Shown here piece by piece: positions 8,276 to 15,687 of a stretch of 64,000 bases of DNA. Numbering within the stretch: the first letter of the stretch is position 1; every line of letters starts with the position of its first letter. The DNA lies in the NCBI RefSeq assembly GCF_025996515.1, contig NZ_BLRH01000009.1, forward strand, positions 62,001 to 126,000. The letters run 5' to 3'. The DNA comes from Rhizohabitans arisaemae. Lineage in GTDB: Bacteria > Actinomycetota > Actinomycetes > Streptosporangiales > Streptosporangiaceae. The notes beneath the pieces were generated by a model, which had not been told where the DNA came from, did no database searches, and saw nothing but the letters and a program-made list of their open reading frames with translations. The position numbers were made by a program, and so were the translations under genes.

Positions 8276-8569
8276 CTACAGAAGCCACCACCGGCCCCCC
8301 ATCATCAGGTCACCGTAGGAGCATTGGGCGATGCCCTGGCCCGGCACCGGCCAGTCGCGCGTGATCCCGTACCGGTACCCGCTGCGGCGCATGCAGGTGC
8401 TCGACGTGCGCAGGGTCGCCGGATCCCCGGTGCAGGTGACCAGGAGACCTGCCGGGACCTGCTGGTCGGTGCAGGTGGTGGCGGCGTGCGCGGTCCCCTG
8501 ACCGAGCAGCGTCACACCCGCCGTGACGAGGGTGAGGGTGGTCAGCACAGCCGCGATCCGTGTTCTCAT
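8276..8569 (-). CDS. Small secreted Cys-containing protein, copy 2 (iron-box regulated)
   Basis: 97 aa, a tandem paralogue of 7774-8067 offset by exactly 502 bp. The signal peptide through ATTCT is identical. The mature part keeps the four Cys, LLVTCTGDPATLRT and RDWPVPGQGIA, but differs at CMRRSGYRYGIT and the C-terminal CSYGDLMMGGRWWLL. An identical iron box lies 69 bp upstream. No family is recognised. The sharp change from identity to divergence within a short gene suggests recent duplication followed by selection, or gene conversion of the 5' half. Confidence 0.75.
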   Translation of the reverse strand: MRTRIAAVLTTLTLVTAGVTLLGQGTAHAATTCTDQQVPAGLLVTCTGDPATLRTSSTCMRRSGYRYGITRDWPVPGQGIAQCSYGDLMMGGRWWLL

Positions 8570-8637
8570 CCGAACTCCCGGGAGCCGATACGGCCGCCGG
8601 CGCCCGATCCGGCGCCGACACTGTCCACGCCATCAAA

Positions 8638-8656
8638 TAAGGTAAGGCTAACCTAA
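8638..8656 (-). promoter_or_regulatory. DtxR/IdeR-type iron box upstream of copy 2
   Basis: Identical 19-mer to 8136-8154, shifted by 502 bp, within an identical ~100-bp upstream segment. It implies that both secreted proteins belong to the same iron-repressed regulon. Confidence 0.85.
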
Positions 8657-8702
8657 TCAATAGCCGTCCCAACGGATGGATATCCGGAGGGCGGCAACGA
8701 CG

Positions 8703-8731
8703 AGCCCCCGGCGGAACGTCCACCGGGGGCT
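8703..8731 (-). terminator. Hairpin downstream of yebC
   Basis: AGCCCCCGG (8703-8711) pairs with CCGGGGGCT (8723-8731), with an extra inner GG/CC pair. It lies 9 bp past the yebC stop and is a likely rho-independent-type terminator for the pdxS-pdxT-yebC operon. Confidence 0.7.
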
Positions 8732-8739
8732 TGCCGGAC

Positions 8740-9492
8740 TCAGGCGTCGAGCTTGGCGAGGATCTCGTCGGAGACGTCGAAGTTGGCGTAGACGTTCTGC
8801 ACGTCGTCGCTGTCCTCCAGCGCGTCGATGAGACGGAAGACCCTCTTGGCGTTCTCCTCGTCCAGCGGGACGCTGATCGTCGGCAGGAAACTGCTCTCCG
8901 CCGAGTCGTAGTCGATCCCCGCATCCTGGAGCGCCGTGCGCACCGGGATCATGTCGGAAGCCTCGGAGACCACCTCGAAGGACTCCCCGAGGTCGTTGAC
9001 CTCCTCGGCGCCGGCCTCCAGCACCGCCATGAGCACGTCGTCCTCGGTGAGGGACGCCTTGGGCACGATCACGACGCCCTTGCGGTTGAACATGTAGGAG
9101 ACCGAACCGGGGTCGGCCATGGAGCCGCCGTTGCGGGTCATCGCCACCCGGACGTCGGAGGCGGCGCGGTTGCGGTTGTCGGTGAGGCACTCGATGAGCA
9201 CCGCGACCCCGCCGGGGGCGTACCCCTCGTACATGATGGTCTGCCAGTCGGCGCCGCCCGCCTCCAGGCCGCCGCCGCGCTTGCGGGCCCGTTCGATGTT
9301 GTCGATCGGCACCGAACTCTTGCGCGCCTTCTGGATCGCGTCGTAGAGCGTGGGGTTGCCGTCAGGGTCGGGGCCACCGGTGCGGGCCGCCACCTCGATG
9401 TTCTTGATGAGCTTGGCGAACAGTTTGCCGCGCTTGGCATCGATGACGGCCTTCTTGTGCTTTGTGGTAGCCCACTTGGAATGGCCGGACAT
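8740..9492 (-). CDS. yebC: YebC/PmpR family transcriptional regulator / translation factor
   Basis: 250 aa, full length. It begins with the family signature [20 protein letters not shown] and ends with DEILAKLDA. Three-domain YebC/TACO1 proteins bind DNA as regulators or assist translation of proline-rich stretches; which applies here cannot be read. The start is 3 bp after the pdxT stop, with GAGGGAG inside the end of pdxT as ribosome site, so it is cotranscribed with pdxST. The order pdxS-pdxT-yebC upstream of ruvC is the standard actinobacterial one. Confidence 0.95.
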   Translation of the reverse strand: MSGHSKWATTKHKKAVIDAKRGKLFAKLIKNIEVAARTGGPDPDGNPTLYDAIQKARKSSVPIDNIERARKRGGGLEAGGADWQTIMYEGYAPGGVAVLIECLTDNRNRAASDVRVAMTRNGGSMADPGSVSYMFNRKGVVIVPKASLTEDDVLMAVLEAGAEEVNDLGESFEVVSEASDMIPVRTALQDAGIDYDSAESSFLPTISVPLDEENAKRVFRLIDALEDSDDVQNVYANFDVSDEILAKLDA

Positions 9493-9495
9493 CCT

Positions 9496-10086
9496 TTAAC
9501 GCTCCCTCACCATCTCGACGAAGTACTCGTGGATCCGCGTGTCCCCGGTCAACTCGGGGTGGAATGACGTCGCCAGCAGGTTCCCCTGCCGGACGGCGAC
9601 GATCCTATCCGTCCCCGGGACCTTGCCGAGTACCTCAACACCGTCTCCCACCGACTCCACCCAGGGTGCGCGGATGAACACGGCCCGGACCGGGCCGCCG
9701 GCGACGCCCTTCAGCGTGATGTCCGCCTCGAAGGAGTCGACCTGGCGACCGAAGGCGTTTCTGCGGACCACCAGGTCGAGACCGCCGACGGTCTCCTGTC
9801 CCTCGATGCCTCCCTCGATCCGGTCGGCCAGCATGATCATGCCCGCGCAGGAGCCGTACGCGGGCATCCCTTCCTTGATCCGTATCCGGAGCGGTTCGAG
9901 CAGGTCGAAAATGTCGGCGAGCTTCCACATCGTGGTCGACTCCCCGCCGGGGATGACCAGCGCGTCCACCACGGCGAGCTCCCGCGGACGCCGTACCGCG
10001 CACGCGGTCGCGCCGGACGAGGTCAGCGCCCGCAGATGCTCGGCCACGTCTCCCTGAAGGGCGAGCACACCGATGACAGGAGTCAC
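9496..10086 (-). CDS. pdxT: Pyridoxal 5'-phosphate synthase glutaminase subunit PdxT
   Basis: 196-aa class I glutamine amidotransferase that supplies ammonia to PdxS for PLP synthesis. It shows [13 protein letters not shown] at the N-terminus and the PGGEST loop. The nucleophile Cys lies in YGSCAGMI (about residue 79), and the His/Glu pair is in SFHPEL near the C-terminus. The GTG start at 10086 has a GGGGGGA ribosome site 8 nt away. It lies 34 nt after pdxS and 3 bp before yebC. Confidence 0.97.
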   Translation of the reverse strand: MTPVIGVLALQGDVAEHLRALTSSGATACAVRRPRELAVVDALVIPGGESTTMWKLADIFDLLEPLRIRIKEGMPAYGSCAGMIMLADRIEGGIEGQETVGGLDLVVRRNAFGRQVDSFEADITLKGVAGGPVRAVFIRAPWVESVGDGVEVLGKVPGTDRIVAVRQGNLLATSFHPELTGDTRIHEYFVEMVRER

Positions 10087-10120
10087 AGCCGGTTTCCCCC
10101 CGCAGTCGTGGTGGTGCCGG

Positions 10121-11035
10121 TCACCAGCCGCGGGTGGCCAGGCGCTCGGACTCGGGCAGGGTGCTCACGTTGAGGCCGACCATGGCCTCGCCGAGCCCGC
10201 GGGAGACCTTGGCGATCACGTCGGGGTCGTCGTAGAAGGTGGTGGCCTTCACGATGGCGGCGGCCCGCTTGACCGGGTCACCGGACTTGAAGATCCCGGA
10301 GCCGACGAAGACGCCCTGGGCGCCGAGCTGCATCATCATGGCCGCGTCGGCGGGGGTGGCGATCCCTCCCGCGGTGAACAGCACCACGGGCAGCTCCCCG
10401 GTCCGGGCGACCTCCTTGACCAGATCGTACGGCGCCCGCAACTCCTTGGCCGCGGCGTAGAGCTCGGCGTCGTCCAGCACGCCCAGGCGCTTGATGTCGC
10501 CGCGGATCTGCCGCATGTGGCGGGTCGCCTCGACCACGTTGCCGGTCCCGGCCTCGCCCTTGGAACGGATCATCGCCGCGCCCTCGGCGAGGCGGCGCAG
10601 CGCCTCCCCCAGGTTGGTCGCGCCGCAGACGAAAGGCACGGTGAAGGCCCACTTGTCGATGTGGTTGGCCTCGTCGGCGGGGGTGAGCACCTCGGACTCG
10701 TCCACATAGTCGACGCCGATGGCCTGGAGGACCTGGGCCTCGGCGAAGTGGCCGATCCTGGCCTTGGCCATGACCGGGATCGAGACGGCCGCGATGATGC
10801 CGTCGATCATGTCGGGGTCGCTCATCCGGGACACGCCGCCCTCGACGCGGATGTCCGCCGGAACCCGCTCGAGCGCCATGACGGCGACGGCCCCGGCGTC
10901 CTCGGCGATCTTGGCCTGCTCGGGCGTCACGACGTCCATGATGACGCCGCCCTTGAGCATCTCCGCCATGCCGCGCTTGACCCGCGCGGTGCCGGTCTCA
11001 GGAGCGGTGGTCTCTGCGGAACTGCTGGTCGACAC
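10121..11035 (-). CDS. pdxS: Pyridoxal 5'-phosphate synthase lyase subunit PdxS
   Basis: TIM-barrel synthase that forms PLP from ribose 5-phosphate, glyceraldehyde 3-phosphate and PdxT-derived ammonia. It carries [19 protein letters not shown] (substrate Asp), [12 protein letters not shown], and the imine-forming Lys in [10 protein letters not shown]. The product is 304 aa from GTG 11035, which has GAGGT 7 nt upstream. A longer in-frame ATG at 11128 adds 31 residues that do not look conserved and is rejected. It is the first gene of pdxS-pdxT-yebC. Confidence 0.97.
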   Translation of the reverse strand: MSTSSSAETTAPETGTARVKRGMAEMLKGGVIMDVVTPEQAKIAEDAGAVAVMALERVPADIRVEGGVSRMSDPDMIDGIIAAVSIPVMAKARIGHFAEAQVLQAIGVDYVDESEVLTPADEANHIDKWAFTVPFVCGATNLGEALRRLAEGAAMIRSKGEAGTGNVVEATRHMRQIRGDIKRLGVLDDAELYAAAKELRAPYDLVKEVARTGELPVVLFTAGGIATPADAAMMMQLGAQGVFVGSGIFKSGDPVKRAAAIVKATTFYDDPDVIAKVSRGLGEAMVGLNVSTLPESERLATRGW

Positions 11036-11193
11036 GGGTGTTACCTCACGATGCGAATAGACGGCCGCCCCCACGGCTGGCCCCTCGGTTTCATCGTAGG
11101 CGCAGCGCGATACCCGGTTTAACGCCACATGTCGTCATTTTCCGGAAACCACTTTGGACATTTGGTATGGCGGACGCTAGGGAACCCCCGAAA

Positions 11194-12207
11194 CTACGGC
11201 GAAACCGGCTTCGGGCTGGCAAGCACCACCCAGACCTGGCCCGGCGCGAAGTTCAACGGCTCCCCGGCCTCGGTGGTGAAGACGGTCCCCTCCTTCTCGG
11301 ACGGCCGGGACCAGCGCGCCTTGTACGCCATCCCGTCCCGGAGCACGACCGCCTTGCCCTTGCCCTCGGTGTGGATGAGGGGCGTGTAGCTCCCGTTGCC
11401 GTCGTGGAACTGCGAGCGCGTGGTCTTGACGTACTGGACCACCACGGTCTCCCCGCCGAGCCGCCCGCCCTCGGCCGCCGTGCTCGGCGTCCCGTCCTGG
11501 GTCACCAGCCAGCGCTTCTCCGTCGCCGACCAGGTGAAGGTGAACCTGGCCGCCGGGTAGCGCACGCTCACCGACTTCTTCGGCGTCCCGCCCTCCGGGG
11601 CCTCCCCGAACGTGAACCCGACGTCCGCGGCCTTGGTCGCCTTGGGCGCCTTCGCCAGGAGCTGCTTGGGTTTGGCGAAGAGGTTGTACGGCGCCGGCCG
11701 CCCGGGCTGGCGGAAGTACGCGGAGAACGCCGCGCTGTCGGAGACGTCGAAGAGCGGCGCCGCCGCGACGAGCGGCTTCATCTTGGTCTGGACGCCGGAG
11801 TAGGCGAGCGCGGGCTTGCCGAACTGGGTGAGAATGTGCAGGTCGGAGATGCGGGCGCTCCGTACCGGCCCCACCTTGGCGGGGAACTTGGAGGAGAAGA
11901 TCACCATAAGCCGGGTGAGCCCGCCCTCGACCTGCTCCACGTAGACGATGTCGGCGCTGCGCAGACCCTGCTGAGGCTTGGCCGCCGGGGTGTTGTCGAT
12001 TTTCACGGCGAGCACCGGCTTGCCCAGGCCGCCGGGTCTGCCGGTGAACGGGTGGCCGGGCGGCGGCTCCGGGGTCGGGGTCGGCGAGGCGCTCGGCTCC
12101 TGACCGCCCGCGGCGGCGGGCGGGGTCTCCGCCGACGAGCAGGCCACCGCCGGCACGGTTACGGCGATCCCTGCGAGAGCGACCGCCACTGCCCGAGATA
12201 TCCGCAC
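11194..12207 (-). CDS. DUF3048 (YerB-like) lipoprotein
   Basis: 337 aa. The signal MRISRAVAVALAGIAVTVPA is followed by a lipobox-like VPAVACSS, so it is probably a cell-surface lipoprotein. A Pro/Thr-rich linker leads to the DUF3048 N-domain (VLAVKIDNTPAAKPQQGLRS, DIVYVEQVEGGLTRLMVIF, VGPVRSARISDLHI) and the C-domain (VVVQYVKTTRSQ, then DGMAYKARWSRP). This family is widespread in Gram-positives; function is unknown. The GTG start has AGGAGG 5 nt upstream. It is transcribed in the same direction as pdxS but has its own 78-bp leader from the LemA-like gene. Confidence 0.87.
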   Translation of the reverse strand: MRISRAVAVALAGIAVTVPAVACSSAETPPAAAGGQEPSASPTPTPEPPPGHPFTGRPGGLGKPVLAVKIDNTPAAKPQQGLRSADIVYVEQVEGGLTRLMVIFSSKFPAKVGPVRSARISDLHILTQFGKPALAYSGVQTKMKPLVAAAPLFDVSDSAAFSAYFRQPGRPAPYNLFAKPKQLLAKAPKATKAADVGFTFGEAPEGGTPKKSVSVRYPAARFTFTWSATEKRWLVTQDGTPSTAAEGGRLGGETVVVQYVKTTRSQFHDGNGSYTPLIHTEGKGKAVVLRDGMAYKARWSRPSEKEGTVFTTEAGEPLNFAPGQVWVVLASPKPVSP

Positions 12208-12285
12208 CGTGTCCTCCTCGATGTGCCCCGAAAAATCGCCACGAGCTTACCCGGGGGACCTTAAAGACAGCCGGAGAACGAAAAA

Positions 12286-12825
12286 TCATGAAATCTGGCT
12301 GGAAAGTCCCTCCGGTGGGGTGTCGTCCATATCGAAGAACGACGGCATCGGGGTGTGACCCTCCAGGCGGAGCAGCCGCGCCAGGAGACGCCGCCGCGAC
12401 GACCGGGTCACCGCGACCGCGTTGTTGTAGAAGCGACGGGAGTAGAGCACCTTCGCCGAGGCGGCGTCCAGATCGGCCATCAGCTCGGCGCCGACCTCGT
12501 CCCCCGCCATGCGCTCCCGGAACCGCGGCTGCTCCACCACGGCCCGGAGTGTCCTGGACAGGTTGCTCTCCGCCAGCTCCCGCTCGTCGCCCCCGGCCGT
12601 ACGGGCCTCGTGGGCGGAGGCGGCGAGCACCAGACTCGTCGCCGGGTCGAGCAGGCGGGAGGCGGCGAGCTCCAGCGCGGTCGCGCTCCGCCGTACCAGC
12701 GCCGCGTCGAGCGCCTCCCAGGCGGTCTCCAACCGGATGTGCAGGCGGTCCAGCCGCCCGGCCCGCCAGGAGATGTAGACGCTGGCGAACACGAGCAGGG
12801 CGAGGACCAGCAGAATCTCAGTCAT
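12286..12825 (-). CDS. LemA-like single-pass membrane protein
   Basis: 179 aa. An N-terminal TM (ILLVLALLVFASVYISW) is followed by a helical domain resembling LemA: RLHIRLETAWEALDAALVRR (LemA: ...AWSQIDVQLKRR) and the hallmark RRFYNNAV with a C-terminal SFFDMDD. LemA-family proteins are membrane-anchored helical proteins of unclear role. The ATG overlaps the pimA stop by 4 bp (ATGA), so it is translationally coupled to the PIM genes. That arrangement suggests a role tied to the envelope glycolipid pathway. Confidence 0.72.
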   Translation of the reverse strand: MTEILLVLALLVFASVYISWRAGRLDRLHIRLETAWEALDAALVRRSATALELAASRLLDPATSLVLAASAHEARTAGGDERELAESNLSRTLRAVVEQPRFRERMAGDEVGAELMADLDAASAKVLYSRRFYNNAVAVTRSSRRRLLARLLRLEGHTPMPSFFDMDDTPPEGLSSQIS

Positions 12826-13955
12826 CGCGCGCGGTCGTCCTCCACCACGCCCGCGGACGTCACCGCGACCGTCTCGTAGACGCGGACCACGTCACGGGCC
12901 ACCGTCGACCAGTCGTACCTGCGGACCGCGTGCCGTGCCTCGTCGGAGAGCTTGGCCCGGCGCTCGGGGTCGTCCAGCAGGAGCGCCGCCTCCCGGGCCA
13001 GCGCCGCCGCGTCCCCGACCGGGAACAACGCCCCCGCCTGCCCCTCGCCGAGCACCCGCCGGAACGCCGGGATGTCGCTCGCCAGAATCGGCGCCCCCGA
13101 CGACATGGCCTCGGTCAGCACGATGCCGAAGCTCTCCCCGCCGAGGTTGGGGGCGCAGAACACGTCCACCGAGTGGTAGGCGCGGATCTTGTCCTCCTCG
13201 CTCACCGTCCCAAGGACCACGACCCGCTCCCGCAGGTCCGCGGGGACCTTGCCCCGGACCTCCTCGACGTCACCGGGGCCGGCCACCAGCAGGCGCAGCC
13301 CGGGCCGCTCGCGGGCGAGCGAGACGAACGCCTCCAGCAGCACCGGGAGGCCCTTGCGGGGCTCGTCCATCCGGCCGAGGAAGCCGATCGAGCTCTCGCC
13401 CGGCCAGCCGGCGAGCGGCTCGGCCTCGGTGTACCGGTCGACGGTGACCCCGTTGGGGATGAGCACGGCGTCCCCGCCGAACTGCTCGACCAGGCTCTTG
13501 CGCGCCGCGTCGGAGACCGCGATGCGGGCCATGACCTTCTCCAGCGCGCTGCGCAGCACCGGCTCGGCCACCGCGATCGCCCGGGAGCGGGCGAAGGAGG
13601 CGTGGAAGGTCGCCACGATCGGGCCGCGCGCCACCCAGCAGGCGAGCACCCCCAGGCTCGGCACGAGCGGCTCGTGGATGTGCAGCACGTCGAAGGCGCC
13701 GTCCCGCACCCACCGGCGCACCCGGGAGGCGGTGAGGAAGCCGAAGGACATCCGGGCGACCGACCCGTTGTAGGGCACCGGCACGGCGCGGCCCGCCGGG
13801 ACCACGTACGGCGGCAGCTGGGCGTCGTCCGCGGCCGGGGCGATCACCGAGACCTGGTGCCCCTGGCCGATCAGGGCCTCGGCGAGGTCGCGGATGTGCT
13901 GCTGCACCCCGCCCGGGACGTCCCAGGAGTACGGGCAGACGATGCCGACCCTCAT
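12822..13955 (-). CDS. pimA: Phosphatidylinositol alpha-mannosyltransferase PimA
   Basis: 377-aa GT4-family GT-B glycosyltransferase, acting at the inner face of the membrane to move mannose from GDP-mannose to phosphatidylinositol. It begins MRVGIVCPYSWDVPGGVQQH, with the GGVQ glycine loop of GT4 enzymes. It has VATFHASFARS and IPNGVTVDRY, and the EX7E motif in GESFGIVLTEAMSSGAPILASD, split here as ESFGIVLTE. The ATG overlaps the patA stop by 4 bp, and its own stop overlaps the LemA-like start by 4 bp. A long upstream in-frame extension is rejected because it lies in patA. Confidence 0.94.
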   Translation of the reverse strand: MRVGIVCPYSWDVPGGVQQHIRDLAEALIGQGHQVSVIAPAADDAQLPPYVVPAGRAVPVPYNGSVARMSFGFLTASRVRRWVRDGAFDVLHIHEPLVPSLGVLACWVARGPIVATFHASFARSRAIAVAEPVLRSALEKVMARIAVSDAARKSLVEQFGGDAVLIPNGVTVDRYTEAEPLAGWPGESSIGFLGRMDEPRKGLPVLLEAFVSLARERPGLRLLVAGPGDVEEVRGKVPADLRERVVVLGTVSEEDKIRAYHSVDVFCAPNLGGESFGIVLTEAMSSGAPILASDIPAFRRVLGEGQAGALFPVGDAAALAREAALLLDDPERRAKLSDEARHAVRRYDWSTVARDVVRVYETVAVTSAGVVEDDRAR

Positions 13956-14860
13956 CGGTCCAGGTCCCGCAGCCAGAGGCGCTGCATCATGTGCCAGTCC
14001 TGCGGATGCTCGGCGACGGCCTTCTCGAAGACGCCGGCCAGCGCCTGGGTCATCGCGGCCGCCCGCTCCGCGCGGGTGCCGTCCTCGGGCCGGACGATCT
14101 CGTCGTGGATGGTCAGGCCCGTGTACGGGCCTTCGTACCACATCGTGGCCGGGAGGAGCGTCGCGCCGGTGTGGATGGAGAGCAGTGCCGGGCCGGCCGC
14201 CATCCGGGTCCGCTCGCCGAAGAAGTCCACCTCGACGCCGCTCTCGGTGAGGTCCCGGTCCGCGGGCAGGCAGACCACCCCGCCCGCGCGCAGCCGCTGG
14301 GCGAGCGTGCCGAAGGTGTTCCCCTGGCCCCCGGTGAGCGGGAGGACCTCCATGCCGAGGGTCTCGCGGAACTCCTTGTACCGGTGGTACAGCGCTTCGG
14401 GCCGCAGCCGCTCGGCGACCGTGGTGAAGCGATGGCCCCGCTGCACCAGCCAGGCCCCGGCGTGATCCCAGTTCCCCATGTGCGGAAGGGCGAGGACGAG
14501 CCCGCGTCCGGCGGCGACCGCCTCGTGGATGCGTTCCTCCCCCGTGACCCGCATCCGGGCCACGACCTCGGCGCCGGAGAGCGCGGGGAGGCGGAACACC
14601 TCGTGGAAGTAGCGCAGGTAGGAGCGCATCCCCCGGCGGGCCAGGATCCGGACCGCGGGGTCGCCCGGATGGCTGCCCCGGACTTGGGCCAGATTCGACT
14701 CCAGCCTGCGCACCGAGGGTCCGCGCCGCCGCCAGGCCTCGTCCGCGACCCAGTCGAAGGCGGCGGACGCGAGCCGTTCGGGCACGCGGGGGACGACGGC
14801 CCAGCCGGCGGCGAAGGCCGCGGCGACGAGACGTTCCTTGAGGGGTGGTTTGTCGGTCAT
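13952..14860 (-). CDS. patA: Phosphatidylinositol mannoside acyltransferase (LpxL/HtrB family)
   Basis: 302-aa membrane-associated acyltransferase that acylates PIM1/PIM2. The catalytic HX4D motif is HMGNWD in LALPHMGNWDHAGAWL (about residue 125). VCLPADRDLTESGVEVDFFG and GPALLSIHTGATLLPA are typical LpxL/HtrB family blocks. The start ATG 14860 overlaps the pgsA stop, and its stop overlaps the pimA start, both as ATGA, forming a tightly coupled pathway operon in reaction order (PI synthesis, acylation, mannosylation). The symbol follows the mycobacterial gene. Confidence 0.93.
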   Translation of the reverse strand: MTDKPPLKERLVAAAFAAGWAVVPRVPERLASAAFDWVADEAWRRRGPSVRRLESNLAQVRGSHPGDPAVRILARRGMRSYLRYFHEVFRLPALSGAEVVARMRVTGEERIHEAVAAGRGLVLALPHMGNWDHAGAWLVQRGHRFTTVAERLRPEALYHRYKEFRETLGMEVLPLTGGQGNTFGTLAQRLRAGGVVCLPADRDLTESGVEVDFFGERTRMAAGPALLSIHTGATLLPATMWYEGPYTGLTIHDEIVRPEDGTRAERAAAMTQALAGVFEKAVAEHPQDWHMMQRLWLRDLDR

Positions 14861-15459
14861 CGGTCTCCCGGTACGGCCTGACGGTAGACGGTGATCAGAC
14901 GCTGGTAGACGGTGAAGGCGCTCGCCGCGGCGAGCAGGGCGAGGCCGATCGGCAGCAGGATCGGGAGGAACTCGGAGAAGGCGGTCGAGACCAGGATCAC
15001 GATCAGGCGCTCGGGCCGCTCCGCCACCCCCACGTCGCAGGTCATGCCGAGCCCCTCGGCCCGGGCCTTGGTGTAGGAGACCACGGCCCCGGCGACGAGG
15101 CAGAACAGGGCCAGGGCGCCGACCAGCGGCCGGTCGCGGTCCATCGCCCACAGGATCAGGCCGGAGAAGATCGCGGCGTCGGCCACCCGGTCCATGGTGG
15201 AGTCGAGGAACGCCCCCCATTTCCCGGTGGAGCCGGTGATCCGGGCGACCACCCCGTCCAGCAGGTCGAGTAGGACGAACACGGTGATGACCACGCTGCC
15301 CCAGAAGAACACCCCGCGCGGGTAGAAGGCGAGCGCTCCGCCGACGGCGCCGAGCGTGCCCACCACGGTGATCACATTGGGGCTGATCCCGTGGTCGGCG
15401 AGGGCCCGGCCCAGCGGGTTCAGGACTCGGGTGACGGCGGGACGGAGAACTTTCAACAT
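14857..15459 (-). CDS. pgsA: CDP-alcohol phosphatidyltransferase (phosphatidylinositol phosphate synthase)
   Basis: 200-aa integral membrane enzyme that joins CDP-diacylglycerol and an inositol phosphate to start PI/PIM synthesis. The family motif DGX2ARX8GX3DX3D is intact in LDGVVARITGSTGKWGAFLD followed by STMDR. About six hydrophobic segments are present, and SPNVITVVGTLGAVGGALAF is the typical N-terminal block. The start ATG 15459 (MLKVLRPAVTRVLNPLG) has only a weak GGAC ribosome site. It is the first gene of the operon. The normally adjacent HIT and thrS genes are instead found about 27 kb away. Confidence 0.93.
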   Translation of the reverse strand: MLKVLRPAVTRVLNPLGRALADHGISPNVITVVGTLGAVGGALAFYPRGVFFWGSVVITVFVLLDLLDGVVARITGSTGKWGAFLDSTMDRVADAAIFSGLILWAMDRDRPLVGALALFCLVAGAVVSYTKARAEGLGMTCDVGVAERPERLIVILVSTAFSEFLPILLPIGLALLAAASAFTVYQRLITVYRQAVPGDR

Positions 15460-15687
15460 CGCGGTCCGATCGTAGGACACCCCCGAGACGGGCCGGTCAC
15501 AACATGCAGACCGACAACTTGCCAAACCCCTCTTGTGATATGCGCCACATCGGGGAAAGGTGAGACGACCGCGACCGTTTCGCCCGGCTCGCGAATCAGA
15601 TCGCTCCGCTGTGGGCGTACACGGGCGCGGCGCAAGGTACGTACGGCCGGAAGGCCGTCCGACTCTTGATCGCGGGAGGCGATGCTC

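Larger units (their letters stand above)
7774..8678. repeat. 502-bp-offset tandem duplication
   Basis: Units about 7774-8176 and 8276-8678 align at a constant offset of 502 bp. Identity is essentially complete from the signal-peptide codons through the iron box (about 7970-8166 against 8472-8668). It falls in the region encoding the mature C-terminus, and again beyond the iron box. Confidence 0.85.
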
